Source: an uncultured Acidobacteriota bacterium (GTDB lineage Bacteria; Acidobacteriota; Terriglobia; Bryobacterales; Bryobacteraceae). Taken from it: 64,000 nt of DNA. The notes beneath the pieces were generated by a model, which worked only from the letters and a program-made list of their open reading frames with translations, was not told the origin of the DNA and made no database searches. Positions 54,885 to 64,000 of the stretch are shown piece by piece (within the stretch, counting starts at the first letter, position 1; each line of letters opens with the position of its first letter). The stretch spans positions 1-64,000 of the forward strand of contig CADEFT010000009.1 in assembly GCA_902826685.1 (NCBI GenBank), given 5' to 3'. Position numbers and translations under genes: made by a program.

Positions 54885-55847
54885 TTGCCGAGCGTCGTCA
54901 TCCCCAACTGGAATGGCAGGGCACATTTGCCCCACCTGCTGGCCGATCTGGCGGCGCAGACGCAGCCGGCCGATGAGATCGTCATTGTGGATAACGGCTC
55001 CACCGACGGGTCCGAGACGCAGGCTACCATTCGCCTGCCCGATAACCGTGGATTCGCGTATGCCGTCAACCGCGGCATCGAGGCGGCGCGGCAGGATTGG
55101 ATCGCCATCCTTAATAACGATGTCCGCCTGCCGCCGGAGTGGCTTGAGACCATCCTCGGCGGGGCGCAATCGAGCGGGGCATGGTTTGCCACGGGAAAGC
55201 TGTTGAAAGCCGGCGATCCCAGCCGGATCGACGGATCGTACGACCTGCTATGCCGGGGCGGGTGCGCCTGGCGGGCAGGCCATGACCGTCCCGATGGAGC
55301 CGAATGGTCCCAACCACGCCCGATCCAGTTCGCCCCATTCACCGCGGCCGTTTTCCGGCGCGAGCTTTTCTCGAAGGTTGGCCTGCTGGATGAGGAGTTT
55401 GAAAGCTACCTGGAGGACGTCGAATTCGGTTTGCGCTGCGCATTGGCGGGATACGGCGGCGTTTACGTGCCGGCCGCCACCGGCATTCATCTAGGCAGCG
55501 CGACGCTCGGCGCCTGGAACCCGGCCACCGTGCGGCGTTTGTCGCGCAACCAACTGCTGCTGGTAGCCAGGCATTATCCGCCCGATTGGATACGGCGCTA
55601 CGGGTGGCCGGTGCTGGCGGCGCAGTTGCTTTGGGGTGGGGTCGCCGCCGGGCATGGCGCCTTCCTTCCCTGGCTCAAAGGCAAGGGCGAAGGCCTGGCG
55701 AGGCTTCGCTCCTCCGGACGCCGGAACAACCCCAACCTGGAAGCCGTGCTGCGCCAATCGGAGGCCGAGATCGTAAGGCTTCAGCACTCCTCGGGGTATG
55801 ATCGGTTCTGGCGGCTCTACTTCGCCATCACGGGAGGTCGCGCGTGA
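54885..55847 (+). CDS. Family-2 glycosyltransferase (first of the cluster)
   Basis: A 320-residue GT-A enzyme with a TTG start (MPSVVIPNWNGR). N-terminal SxVIPxWN, VDNGSTDGS (nucleotide-sugar binding) and the LNNDVRLP DxD-type metal site are present, as in rhamnosyltransferase-like GT2 enzymes. A C-terminal part with YLEDVEFGLRCALAGYG (the E-D acceptor/catalytic motif) and a late hydrophobic stretch follow. It opens a run of four overlapping glycosyltransferase genes, whose product is presumably a surface polysaccharide. Confidence 0.88.
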   Translation: MPSVVIPNWNGRAHLPHLLADLAAQTQPADEIVIVDNGSTDGSETQATIRLPDNRGFAYAVNRGIEAARQDWIAILNNDVRLPPEWLETILGGAQSSGAWFATGKLLKAGDPSRIDGSYDLLCRGGCAWRAGHDRPDGAEWSQPRPIQFAPFTAAVFRRELFSKVGLLDEEFESYLEDVEFGLRCALAGYGGVYVPAATGIHLGSATLGAWNPATVRRLSRNQLLLVARHYPPDWIRRYGWPVLAAQLLWGGVAAGHGAFLPWLKGKGEGLARLRSSGRRNNPNLEAVLRQSEAEIVRLQHSSGYDRFWRLYFAITGGRA

Positions 55848-56815
55848 AGGGCATCGCCATCGCCATCGTCACCTATAATTCGGGCGGCGTCATTCTCGAT
55901 TGCCTGGATGCGTGCCTGCCGTACGCCACCGAAGTCATCGTGGTGGATAACGCCTCAAGCGACGATACGGTGGAAAAGGTGCGCCAACGGCCCGCCATCC
56001 GCCTCATTGCAAATCCGTGTAACGCCGGATTCGCCGGTGGTGTCAATCTGGCAATGCGCGCGACCCGGCAGCCGCTGGTGCTGTTGTTGAATCCCGACGC
56101 CCGGTTGAAGGGCGGGCTTGGAGCGCTCGCACGCGTGTGCACGCACCCGGAAGCCGGTGCCGCCGCCGGTGTCCTCATCGGAGAGGATGGCCAAATTCAG
56201 AAAGGCTTTTCGGTCCGCCGTCTGCCCACCGCTGGTACTTTGATCTTCGAGTGTCTAGGCATCAACCGGCTTTGGCCTTCGAACCCGATCAATCGAGCCT
56301 ACCGTTACCTCGATTACGATCTGACGACTCCCATGGATGTCGAGCAGCCGGCGGGCGCCTTCCTGATGTTGCGGCGCGACGTCTGGGAACAACTCGGCGG
56401 CTTCGATGAACGCTTCCATCCGGTGTGGTTCGAAGACGTGGACTACTGCAAGCGTCTGCACGATGCAGGCTTCCGGATCTCGTTTCAGCCGTCGGCCGCC
56501 GCCACCCACATTGGGGGCCATTCGGCCACCCAACTCGACCCCGGCCACCGCGCGCTGTTTTGGTATGGTAGCCTTCTAGAATATGCCGGTAAGTACTTTC
56601 CGAGGAACGCGGTGAGGGCGATCAGCCTCGCTGTTTGGCTCGGAGCCGGTTTCAGATCCGTAATGGGTATTTTCGCTTATCGCGGCCTCCGTCACATTCC
56701 CGGATATGCCAGGGTGGCACGGCTGGCGATCGGCACTTTTCTTTCTCCCCTCTCCAATTCCAATTCTTCCAGTTGTAAAAGACCGATCGATCAGGCTCAG
56801 ATACATGTCCTATAG
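55844..56815 (+). CDS. Family-2 glycosyltransferase (second)
   Basis: A 323-residue GT2 enzyme with GTG start overlapping the previous stop (GTGA). It contains AIAIVTYNSGGV, VDNASSDDTVEKV, LLNPDARLKGG and an FEDVDYCKRLHDAGF motif, as in dTDP-Rha:GlcNAc-type rhamnosyltransferases. The last ~25 residues are Ser/Asn-rich and overlap the next gene's start by eleven bases. Acceptor and sugar are unknown. Confidence 0.88.
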   Translation: MKGIAIAIVTYNSGGVILDCLDACLPYATEVIVVDNASSDDTVEKVRQRPAIRLIANPCNAGFAGGVNLAMRATRQPLVLLLNPDARLKGGLGALARVCTHPEAGAAAGVLIGEDGQIQKGFSVRRLPTAGTLIFECLGINRLWPSNPINRAYRYLDYDLTTPMDVEQPAGAFLMLRRDVWEQLGGFDERFHPVWFEDVDYCKRLHDAGFRISFQPSAAATHIGGHSATQLDPGHRALFWYGSLLEYAGKYFPRNAVRAISLAVWLGAGFRSVMGIFAYRGLRHIPGYARVARLAIGTFLSPLSNSNSSSCKRPIDQAQIHVL

Positions 56816-57854
56816 CCAGTTGGTGTCCGTCACGATCGTGACATATAACAGTGGCCGGTTCATCAAGAGATGTCTCGAATCGGTTCTCGCGCAAAAATAT
56901 CCCCAAGTCGAGATCGTCGTTGTCGACAACGCGTCGACGGATGGAACGGTGGACCTGCTGGAGCAGTTTGAAGATCGCTGCACGATTGTCTATAACGATG
57001 AGAATATTGGATTTGCCGCGGCTCAAAACCAGGCGATCCGTATTTCGCGCGGCGAATGGGTGCTGACGCTCAATCCGGACGTGCTGCTGCTGTCGAACTT
57101 CATCGGCAACCTGGTGGCGGCCGGGCAGATGGATCCGGCGGTGGGCACAGTGTGCGGCAAGCTGCTGGCCATTAATGCCACCTTCGACCTGCCGGATAAG
57201 CCGCTGGTGGACTCCACCGGAATCTATTTCACGCCGATGCTGCGCCACCTGGACCGTGGCAGCCAGGATGTGGATAACGGGCACTACCTGGCCCATGAGT
57301 ACGTTTTTGGCGCGACGGCGGCTGCCGCTCTCTACCGGCGCGACATGATCGAGGACGTCGCCGTTTTCGGCGAGTTTTTCGATCACGACTTTTTCGTTTA
57401 TCGCGAAGATGCCGATGTCGCCTGGCGGGCCCAGTTGATGGGCTGGCGCTGCCTCTATACGCCGGACGCCCACGGCTATCATGTGCGCGCGGTGCTGCCG
57501 GGCAACCGGCGCGCCCTGCCGGACGTGATCAACATGCACTCGGTGAAGAACCGGTTCCTGATGCGCATCAAGAACATCGGCGGTCCGCTTTACCGGCAGA
57601 ATTTCTTCGCCATCACCTGGCGCGATCTGGTGGTGCTTTCCTGCTGCCTCCTGCGGGAACATTCTTCGCTCAAGGCATTCTGGTACGTGGCCCGCAACTG
57701 GCCTCGCTTCGTCGAAAAGCGCCGCGAGATCCTGAAGCGGAAGCGGGTCAGCGACGAATACATCGCCAGTTGGTTCGCCGACGAGCCGGTGAGCGTGCCC
57801 GTTCCCCGGGTTCCGCAGCGGATGGGAACCAAAACCAAAGCCGCCCGAGGCTGA
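56805..57854 (+). CDS. Family-2 glycosyltransferase (third)
   Basis: A 349-residue GT2 enzyme starting MSYSQLVSVTIVTYNSGRF. Motifs VDNASTDGTVDLL, LNPDVLLLSN and REDADVAWRAQLMGWRC are all present, with a polar C-terminal tail. It is the third GT2 in a row and closely resembles the second in layout, suggesting duplication within the cluster. The longer frame from 56706 only overlaps the previous gene. Likely adds a sugar to the same polysaccharide precursor. Confidence 0.88.
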   Translation: MSYSQLVSVTIVTYNSGRFIKRCLESVLAQKYPQVEIVVVDNASTDGTVDLLEQFEDRCTIVYNDENIGFAAAQNQAIRISRGEWVLTLNPDVLLLSNFIGNLVAAGQMDPAVGTVCGKLLAINATFDLPDKPLVDSTGIYFTPMLRHLDRGSQDVDNGHYLAHEYVFGATAAAALYRRDMIEDVAVFGEFFDHDFFVYREDADVAWRAQLMGWRCLYTPDAHGYHVRAVLPGNRRALPDVINMHSVKNRFLMRIKNIGGPLYRQNFFAITWRDLVVLSCCLLREHSSLKAFWYVARNWPRFVEKRREILKRKRVSDEYIASWFADEPVSVPVPRVPQRMGTKTKAARG

Positions 57855-57862
57855 AGCGACAC

Positions 57863-58942
57863 TTGCGCCTGGCGATTCTCGGCACCCGCGGCATTCCCGC
57901 CAACTACGGCGGATTTGAAACATTCGCCGAGGAGCTGTCGCAGCGGCTGGTACTGCGCGGCCACCAGGTTACCGTCTACTGCCGGGAGCGGCACGCCACG
58001 GGCGAGTACCTGGGGGTGAAGCTGCGGTACCTGCCCACCATCCGCCACAAGTATTTCGACACCATCGCCCATACCTTCCTCTCCACCTTGCACCTGCTGT
58101 TGCACCGGCCCGATGCCGCGCTCTACTGCAACGCCGCCAACGCCATCTTCACCTGGATGCCGCGGGTGGTGGGCGTTCCCGTAGCGCTCAACGTGGATGG
58201 CCTGGAACGGAAGCGCAAGAAATGGAATCGCGCCGCCAGAACCTGGTACCTGATCTCCGAGCGTTTGTCCACCTGGTTCCCCAACCGCGCGGTGAGCGAT
58301 GCCGAAAAGATCGCCGAATACTACAGGGAGCGCTATGGCGCCGAGACCACGTTCATTCCCTACGGGGCGCCTCTTGGAAAAGTCGCGGAGCGGGAACATG
58401 TGACACGCCTTGGCCTGGAACCCGGGCGCTACTTTCTTTACGTCACGCGGTTCGAACTCGAAAACAATCCTCTATTGGTGCGGCAGTCTTTCGAACGGCT
58501 TTCGACCGGAATGAAGCTGGCGCTGGTGGGCGACGCTCCTTATGCCGGCGAGTACATCCGCCAGATCCGCGACACACGCGATCCGCGCGTGGTGCTGCCC
58601 GGAGCCGTCTATGGCGACGGCTATCATCAATTGCAATCGCATTGCCTGGCCTATGTGCATGCCACCGAAGTCGGCGGCACGCATCCGGCGCTGATCGAAG
58701 CCATGGGACGCGGCTGCGTCATCCTTTATCTAAGGACACCGGAAAATGAAGAAGTGGCCGGCGGCATCGGCATTCCATTCGAACGTGGGGAACTCACCGC
58801 AAAGATGCGCGAAGTGCTCGACATGAGCGGCGAGGAACGATCGAGGCTCGGCCAGAGGGCGATGGATCGCGTGGCCGAACGCTATAGTTGGGAAGCGGTG
58901 ACCAGCGCCTACGAAAGACTGTTCCGGGAATTGGTGGGATGA
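57863..58942 (+). CDS. Glycosyltransferase with DUF1972 (rhamnosyltransferase-like)
   Basis: A 359-residue GT-B enzyme from a TTG start (MRLAILGTRGIPANYGGFETFAEEL). The N-terminal DUF1972 signature GTRGIPANYGGFETF is intact, and the C-terminal GT1/GT4 half has YLYVTRFELENNPLLV, PGAVYGDGYHQL and EVGGTHPALIEAMGRG. Such enzymes are usual in rhamnan, O-antigen and exopolysaccharide clusters. The start is inferred from the motif position; an ATG is not available. It overlaps alr at its stop. Confidence 0.87.
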   Translation: MRLAILGTRGIPANYGGFETFAEELSQRLVLRGHQVTVYCRERHATGEYLGVKLRYLPTIRHKYFDTIAHTFLSTLHLLLHRPDAALYCNAANAIFTWMPRVVGVPVALNVDGLERKRKKWNRAARTWYLISERLSTWFPNRAVSDAEKIAEYYRERYGAETTFIPYGAPLGKVAEREHVTRLGLEPGRYFLYVTRFELENNPLLVRQSFERLSTGMKLALVGDAPYAGEYIRQIRDTRDPRVVLPGAVYGDGYHQLQSHCLAYVHATEVGGTHPALIEAMGRGCVILYLRTPENEEVAGGIGIPFERGELTAKMREVLDMSGEERSRLGQRAMDRVAERYSWEAVTSAYERLFRELVG

Positions 58943-60042
58943 ACGATTCTTTGCGTTGTTGGGTAGAGGTGTCGCGCCCCAGGCTGGCGGCCAATTTCCG
59001 GGCGATCCGCACCTTCGTTGGACCGGATGTGGAAGTGATGCCGGTGGTGAAGGCCGATGCCTATCGCCACGGCGCCGTCGAGGTTTCCCAAGCCCTGCTG
59101 GCCGAGGGCGCGCGCTGGCTGGCGGTCTCAAGCGTGGAGGAAGGCGTCCATCTGCGCCGCGGCGGAATCTTCGGGCGCATCCTGGTGATGGGCGGCGTGC
59201 TGCCCTGGGAGCGCGAGGCTCTGATCGAGTTTCAGCTCACCCCGGTCGTTCACTCGCTCGAGGAACTCGCCACCATCGGCCCGGTGGCCTATCACCTGAA
59301 GATCGATTCGGGGATGGGGCGGCTTGGCACGCTCGCCGGCGCCGATGAGATTGCGGCGGCGGTGCGGCGCGCGCAGCCGGCGCGGCTGGAAGGCCTGATG
59401 ACGCACTTCGCCTCTTCGGCCGATTTCACGTCTTCGCAAACGGCCGGGCAGACGCGCCGGTTTCTCGAGGTGAGACAGGGACTGCGCGAGGCGGGCATCA
59501 CGCCCGTGTATGAGCACATGGCGAGCACCAATCCCGTGTTGCTCGCGCGGCGCGAAACCTGGCAGAACATGGTGCGGCCCGGCATTTCCCTTTACGGCTA
59601 CTTCACCGCTGGCAAGGGCGACGCGCCGAAACCCGCGCTCGACGTGAGGCCGGTGCTTAGCTGGAAGGCCGCCATCGTGCTTACCAAGGAAGTGCCGGAA
59701 GGCGCGCTCATCGGTTATGGCGGCATTTATCGCGCCGAGCGCCGCATGCGCATCGCGGTGCTGGGCGTTGGTTACGCCGACGGCATGCCGCACCGGCTAT
59801 CGAACAAAGGCCGCGTGATCGCCGATGGAAAATTCGCACCCATCCTGGGCGCGGTGTCGATGGATCTGACAACCATCGACATCACGCACTCCAGCCGCCT
59901 GCGCGTGGGCGATGCGGTTACGATCATCGGTTCGGAAGAGGAGGCGTCGCAAGACGCGCGCCACCTTGCGCGCACGGCGGGCACGATTTCTTATAGCGTG
60001 CTGTGCGGCATTAGCGCGCGCGTCAAGCGCGTCTACGTCTAG
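58939..60042 (+). CDS. alr: Alanine racemase
   Basis: A 367-residue fold-type III PLP enzyme. The PLP lysine is Lys38 in VVKADAYRHGA; the second catalytic residue Tyr lies in GVGYADGMPH; MVRPGISLYGY and PILGAVSMDLTTIDI are the other conserved blocks. It converts L- to D-Ala for peptidoglycan. ATG overlaps the stop of the glycosyltransferase gene (ATGA), so it is expressed with the polysaccharide genes. It converges with the CHRD gene with a three-base gap. Confidence 0.96.
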   Translation: MNDSLRCWVEVSRPRLAANFRAIRTFVGPDVEVMPVVKADAYRHGAVEVSQALLAEGARWLAVSSVEEGVHLRRGGIFGRILVMGGVLPWEREALIEFQLTPVVHSLEELATIGPVAYHLKIDSGMGRLGTLAGADEIAAAVRRAQPARLEGLMTHFASSADFTSSQTAGQTRRFLEVRQGLREAGITPVYEHMASTNPVLLARRETWQNMVRPGISLYGYFTAGKGDAPKPALDVRPVLSWKAAIVLTKEVPEGALIGYGGIYRAERRMRIAVLGVGYADGMPHRLSNKGRVIADGKFAPILGAVSMDLTTIDITHSSRLRVGDAVTIIGSEEEASQDARHLARTAGTISYSVLCGISARVKRVYV

Positions 60043-60045
60043 CTC

Positions 60046-61404
60046 TTAATTGCCCAGTTGGCCGCGAATCGCCCCGCCCGGATTCACCCGCGTGTGCAGG
60101 TTCAAATAATGCGCCGCCGGATTCGTCATCAACGAATTCAAGGTCGCCAGCGCCAGTCCTTCGCCCACGCGCATCGTGCGGGTGACGTTGCCGAAACCGG
60201 ATTCACTCGGCACGGCCGCCGCGCCCGTGATGGCGCTGTCGATGCGCACCGGCCCGTTGATCCCCGCCTCGCCATCGTGAATGTGCAGGCCGGTAATCTC
60301 GATCGCGCCAGGGAACCGGAAGTTGACGTCGAACCGGACACTGGCGGCCTCAACGGCTCCCGACGCATTGCGCACGGCCCAGATATCGACACCGGCCATC
60401 CCGGAAGCGTTGAGGTCGGCTAGCGGCGGCACTTCGTTGGACGAAAGCATGGTGACGTCGATGTGACGGAACTCGGCCGCGCGAAGCTGCCCACGGATGA
60501 ATCCGCCGGGATTGATGGTGGTGTGCAGGTTCACGTAGAAGGATTCGGGCACGTAGAACAATCCGCCGAGCAGTTCTAAACCCGCCGCCGTCATAGGTAC
60601 TTCCACCATATAGGTCGCGATGCCGCGTCCATTCTCGGCGGTGATCACGGGGTTGGCGGCGGTGATGCCAGTGTCCACCACCACGCCCGCATTCTCATTC
60701 GCAAAGCCGCGATGGATGTGCAGGCCCGTTACCGTGTACCGCTGCGTCAGGTCGTAATCGATCTCAAATATCACCAAGCCCGAACTGGCCTGGCCGGAGC
60801 TGTTAAACGCCCGGAAAACGGTAATGGCCGCCGTACCCGACGCGTTGCTGCCCGTAATGGCGGGAATCTCGTTGGCCGGGCTCATGCGCGTCACATGCGT
60901 GACGGTGAGCGCGGGGTCGAGCTGTCCACGTACCGCGCCGCCTGGAAACTGCGTGGTGTGGAGGTTGACGTAAAAGCCTTCGGGGGTAACCAGCAGATCG
61001 CGCAGCGCCTGCAGCGCCGCAGTGTCGGTGGGACGAATCTGCACCTGGCGCGAAATGACGCCCGCGCCTTCGGCATCGATGACGCTGGTGGCGGCGGTGA
61101 TCCCGGTGTCAATCACCACCGGGCCGTTGGTGCCCGCGTTGCCGCGATGAATGTGCAGCCCGGTGAAATTCTGCGCCGGCGGAAATGCGTAGCGAACGGT
61201 GAAATCGACCGATCCGGAGACCACCTGTCCGTTGGCGTCACGGACTACGTGCGCGCGGATTTCAGCCATGCCGCGTGCTTCGACGTTGGTGGCGGGAACC
61301 TCGTTGGTGGTCAGCATCGCCGCACGGTAAGCCACCGTGGTTGCCTGACCGGACAGCATCGAGGAGAAGACTCCGGAGAGCAGTAAAAGTTGCGAGGATC
61401 GCAT
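60046..61404 (-). CDS. Exported triple-CHRD domain protein
   Basis: A 452-residue secreted protein with signal peptide MRSSQLLLLSGVFSSMLSG. It has three CHRD units of ~140 residues, each with a conserved N(E)(V/I)P opening (AAMLTTNEVP, RMSPANEIP, TMLSSNEVP), GLHIH(R/D)G in the middle and GG(F/A)(V/I)RGQL at the end. CHRD domains occur in vertebrate chordin and many bacterial surface proteins, where function is unknown. The longer frame to 61488 would precede the signal. Confidence 0.9.
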   Translation of the reverse strand: MRSSQLLLLSGVFSSMLSGQATTVAYRAAMLTTNEVPATNVEARGMAEIRAHVVRDANGQVVSGSVDFTVRYAFPPAQNFTGLHIHRGNAGTNGPVVIDTGITAATSVIDAEGAGVISRQVQIRPTDTAALQALRDLLVTPEGFYVNLHTTQFPGGAVRGQLDPALTVTHVTRMSPANEIPAITGSNASGTAAITVFRAFNSSGQASSGLVIFEIDYDLTQRYTVTGLHIHRGFANENAGVVVDTGITAANPVITAENGRGIATYMVEVPMTAAGLELLGGLFYVPESFYVNLHTTINPGGFIRGQLRAAEFRHIDVTMLSSNEVPPLADLNASGMAGVDIWAVRNASGAVEAASVRFDVNFRFPGAIEITGLHIHDGEAGINGPVRIDSAITGAAAVPSESGFGNVTRTMRVGEGLALATLNSLMTNPAAHYLNLHTRVNPGGAIRGQLGN

Positions 61405-61545
61405 AACGGTCTCTATTGTATTGAAAAATGAGTGAAAGGGGCACTCCGGCTCCGCCTGGCGACGGGCAGCCGCGACGCCGTCAGACATCGCGATTGCCGC
61501 GGGTGAATCCGATAGAGCACCCCTTACCTATAAACGCGAGAATTG

Positions 61546-62841
61546 TCAGCGGACCCCGACACCACCGGCCAGTGTTTCTTCACGCCGCAACGTCTTGGTG
61601 CTGTCCATCAAGAGCGCAGATAAGCCCAGCATCACGAATCCGCCCGCGCAAATCCAGAAAATCTCGCTCCAATCGGAACGGTGCAGGCTGGTACCCAGCA
61701 CGAATGGGATCAGCTTGGCGACGGCCGAGGCTCCGAAATTGCCCCACATGTTGCTCCAGGCGAGCGTCGAGGCTACGTGCCGGCCGCCGATATCCTGCGC
61801 CACCGCCCAAACGGCCGGCAGCACGCTATCGCTGGCAAAGGCCACCACTCCGCACGCGGCCGCGACCGCAACCGGGCTCGATAGCAACGGGCACACCAGA
61901 TAGGCCGCCATGGCGACGGCGCTGCCCACCAGGAACGGAAGCCGGCGGCCCCATCGCGGTCCGTAACGGCTGGTAAGCCCATCGCACCACCAGCCGCCGA
62001 ACAGCATGCCGGCCAGGCTGAACGCCAACGCGATCGACACGTAGCGGCTGGCCGTCACGCGATCGAGCCCGCGCACCTCTTCGAGATAGGTGGGCAGCCA
62101 GGTGATCAGAAACGCCCATCCGATGTTCATCCCCATCAGACCCAGATTGAGCAGCCACAAGGTGGGATGGCGGAAGAGGGTGAGCCACGGCGTAGGTTCT
62201 TTCGGGCGGCCCGGTGGCGGCGGACCGGCGAATTCGCGCTCCGCTTCATTCGCCCAAGGGTGTTCCCGCGGCGAATCCCGGAACACGATCTGCGTGGCAA
62301 GCGCCAGCACCAGCCCGAGCGAGCCGTAGATCCATAGCACCGGGCGCCAGGCGCCGAAGAAAGCGATCGCACCCGCCGTCAGCCACAGCGCCAGCGAGTT
62401 GCCCACGCGGCCGCCGAACGAGACGACGCTATTGGCCCGCCCGCGCTGATGGAACGGAAACCATCGCGAGACCAGCAGCGCGCTGGCCGGATAGGCGCCC
62501 GCTTCCGCCAATCCGCAGGCGGCCCGCACGGCCACCAGCGCGGCCAGGCTCGAAGCAAGTCCGGTCGCCGCCGTGCAGATCGACCACAGCGCGATGTAGG
62601 CCACCAGCATCCGGCGCGGACCGAAGCGGTCGGCCAGCCAGCCCGCCGGCAATTGGCCCAGCGCGTAAGCGAAGAAGAAGGAAGCGAGCACATCGCCGAT
62701 GCGTTCCTTGCCGAGCCCGAGTTCCTGCTGGAAGCTGGCCGATTGCACCACCGCGCTCATGCATATGCGGTCCAGGTAAAGCAGGAACGCGTTGGCCGTG
62801 GCCACGCCCAACACCAGGTAGCGGACACGGGTCGGCGGCAT
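61546..62841 (-). CDS. MFS transporter, anion:cation symporter (ACS) type
   Basis: A 431-residue protein with twelve predicted membrane helices. The N-terminal helix contains NAFLLYLDRICMS and the loop between helices 2 and 3 is GWLADRFGPRRML, the MFS G-x-x-x-D-R-x-G-R signature. ACS-type members move hexuronates, glucarate or tartrate; the substrate here is open. It ends with an arginine-rich tail. The M19 dipeptidase gene lies 24 bases upstream on the same strand, so they probably work together, maybe with the transporter importing the dipeptidase's substrate or product. Confidence 0.88.
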   Translation of the reverse strand: MPPTRVRYLVLGVATANAFLLYLDRICMSAVVQSASFQQELGLGKERIGDVLASFFFAYALGQLPAGWLADRFGPRRMLVAYIALWSICTAATGLASSLAALVAVRAACGLAEAGAYPASALLVSRWFPFHQRGRANSVVSFGGRVGNSLALWLTAGAIAFFGAWRPVLWIYGSLGLVLALATQIVFRDSPREHPWANEAEREFAGPPPPGRPKEPTPWLTLFRHPTLWLLNLGLMGMNIGWAFLITWLPTYLEEVRGLDRVTASRYVSIALAFSLAGMLFGGWWCDGLTSRYGPRWGRRLPFLVGSAVAMAAYLVCPLLSSPVAVAAACGVVAFASDSVLPAVWAVAQDIGGRHVASTLAWSNMWGNFGASAVAKLIPFVLGTSLHRSDWSEIFWICAGGFVMLGLSALLMDSTKTLRREETLAGGVGVR

Positions 62842-62865
62842 AGCCCATTCTACCCGCGCCTCCGC

Positions 62866-63954
62866 TCAGCGCAGATTCTTTTCGAGGAACCGGAAAAAGT
62901 TGCCGTGGAAAATCCCGTCGATATCGGCCTTCGAATAACCGCGCGCGGCCAGAGGCGCGGCGAGCGAATGCAGGTCGGCGATGCTGTTCAGATCCATCGG
63001 CGTCTGCTCGGTGCCATAGCCGCCGTCGAGATCGGTGCCGATGCCGACGTGCCGCGCGTTGCCCGCAATCTGGCAGATATGATCCACATGCTCGCAGATC
63101 TTTTCCATCTTCAGACCGAACTCCTGCGGCGTGGAACGTTTGTGCGTCCAGTTGTGCACCATCATGATGGCATCGAACGCCATGCCGATCACCGCGCCGC
63201 GCTCGATGAGCGCTTTGATCTGATCGTCGGCCAACTGGCGGTTCCAATCGGCCAGCGCGCGGCAGTTATGGTGGCTGGCCCAGAGCGGCCCGTGATAGTG
63301 GCCCAGCGCATCCCAGAAGCTCTCATCGCACAGGTGCGTCACATCCAGAATGATGCCAAGCCGTTCCATCTCCTTAAGCAGTTCCCGGCCCTTGGCGGTG
63401 AGCGGCCCTTCATCGTCGGTGCCATGGCCGTAGAGGCCGGGGCCATAGTGCACCGGGCCGATGGCGATGAGGCCGTCGGCACGCGACTTCTCGAGATGGC
63501 GCCAGCTCAGGATCGAGTCGGCGCCTTCGAGACTCAACAGATAGCCGATCGGCAGCTTGGCCATTTCCTCCGCTGTGGCGGAGCGCCAATGCGCGGCGTG
63601 CGCGCTCACATCGGCCCAGGTGCGCAACTGCACCAGTTCGCCGCACTCTTCCATGGCGCGATACCACGCCAGTTGGCCCTGCGTCTGCGCCCACGCCTGC
63701 TCCGGACTGCGCCACCCTGGCAGGCTGCTGAAGCGCGCCGAATATCGCGCGATCTGCGTCGCCACGCAAACGCCGATGCGCGCGCGCCGCATCTCCGGCA
63801 GGCAAACCGTATTGCGCGTGCGGTCCGGCAGATCGCGCAGATTGAGCTCGCGCCGCCGGATCTCCACCAGCGGCAGCCGGATATCCCGATTCCATTCCAT
63901 GGCGTTCATGGACAGGTCGAGATGAGCGTCGAAGATCAGCGGTAGTTCGCTCAT
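62866..63954 (-). CDS. Membrane dipeptidase, peptidase family M19
   Basis: A 362-residue zinc dipeptidase of the renal-dipeptidase family. Metal ligands are in FDAHLDLS (His10-x-Asp12), LSLEGAD (bridging Glu), LDVTHL and ASHHNCRAL (His), with a C-terminal GIGTDLDGG. These enzymes cleave dipeptides, including D-amino-acid-containing ones. The frame starts with ATG and there is no export signal, so it is probably cytosolic. The gene at 61546 is downstream on the same strand. Confidence 0.9.
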   Translation of the reverse strand: MSELPLIFDAHLDLSMNAMEWNRDIRLPLVEIRRRELNLRDLPDRTRNTVCLPEMRRARIGVCVATQIARYSARFSSLPGWRSPEQAWAQTQGQLAWYRAMEECGELVQLRTWADVSAHAAHWRSATAEEMAKLPIGYLLSLEGADSILSWRHLEKSRADGLIAIGPVHYGPGLYGHGTDDEGPLTAKGRELLKEMERLGIILDVTHLCDESFWDALGHYHGPLWASHHNCRALADWNRQLADDQIKALIERGAVIGMAFDAIMMVHNWTHKRSTPQEFGLKMEKICEHVDHICQIAGNARHVGIGTDLDGGYGTEQTPMDLNSIADLHSLAAPLAARGYSKADIDGIFHGNFFRFLEKNLR

Positions 63955-64000
63955 AAGTCGCGTCAGCCCCCGAAATAGCGCCGGTCCTGTTGGCTACGGC

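Noticed and set aside
62449..63945. Long forward frame over the MFS and dipeptidase genes
   Set aside because: Antisense shadow of two clear genes; no recognisable domain.

Overview
The window looks like chromosomal DNA of a high-GC acidobacterium of the Solibacter/Bryobacter type. This is inferred from lineage-marker families: a duplicated orphan ABC permease (ADOP), a VWFA-related acidobacterial protein, a TIGR03437-like secreted protein, serine/threonine kinases fused to beta-propeller or sulfatase-modifying-factor domains, and nine copies of a roughly 120-residue secreted repeat. Genes are dense, frequently overlap by 1-4 bases (ATGA/GTGA junctions), and use ATG, GTG and TTG starts. I saw no rRNA, tRNA, CRISPR array, insertion sequence or prophage.

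Layout. 0-4 kb: a TPR protein end, Dps, and an operon of lipoprotein prolyl isomerase, AI-2E-type permease, ruvB and folK. 4-8.8 kb: a large secreted metzincin with three C-terminal repeats, divergent from a gene that I read as a bacterial gasdermin (pore-forming cell-death protein), followed by a convergent DUF3574 gene. 9-18.7 kb: a winged-helix/TPR regulator behind four CTTAC sites spaced exactly 11 bp apart, a di-heme cytochrome, an NHL propeller protein, an O-methyltransferase, a TIGR03437-like protein, the slipin/NfeD pair and hrcA with a clear sigma-70 promoter. 18.7-23 kb: a kinase-propeller receptor, a small membrane protein and a short-chain fatty acid transporter. 23.3-29.5 kb: rpiB-glyA-glycosyltransferase operon, an XRE regulator next to a near-perfect palindrome, an unusual Cys-rich/HTH protein, recA and a VWFA protein.

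29.5-33.6 kb is a less GC-rich island with two further repeat-bearing secreted proteins. The first is a metzincin whose signal peptide and catalytic part lie in different frames across a G8 tract. 33.7-43.3 kb holds exported hypothetical proteins, a membrane protein with a degenerate GGDEF domain, an LssY-C protein, a LamG protein, a LEA-like protein, a di-heme cytochrome and the ADOP permease. 43.3-45.8 kb is a three-gene operon (PEP-CTERM anchor-J protein, small exported protein, PA-domain metalloprotease with a frameshift). 46-54.8 kb carries a kinase-FGE fusion, a methyltransferase with a partly duplicated tail, a VapBC-type module, a PQQ propeller protein and a copper amine oxidase. 54.9-60 kb is a compact operon of four glycosyltransferases ending in alr. 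The right end has a triple-CHRD protein, an MFS transporter and an M19 dipeptidase.

Most interesting: the probable orphan gasdermin without a recognisable cytosolic protease partner; the homopolymer-interrupted metzincin; and the two regulatory sequence patterns (11-bp CTTAC array; XRE palindrome). All family assignments come from reading the translated sequences; no database search was possible.
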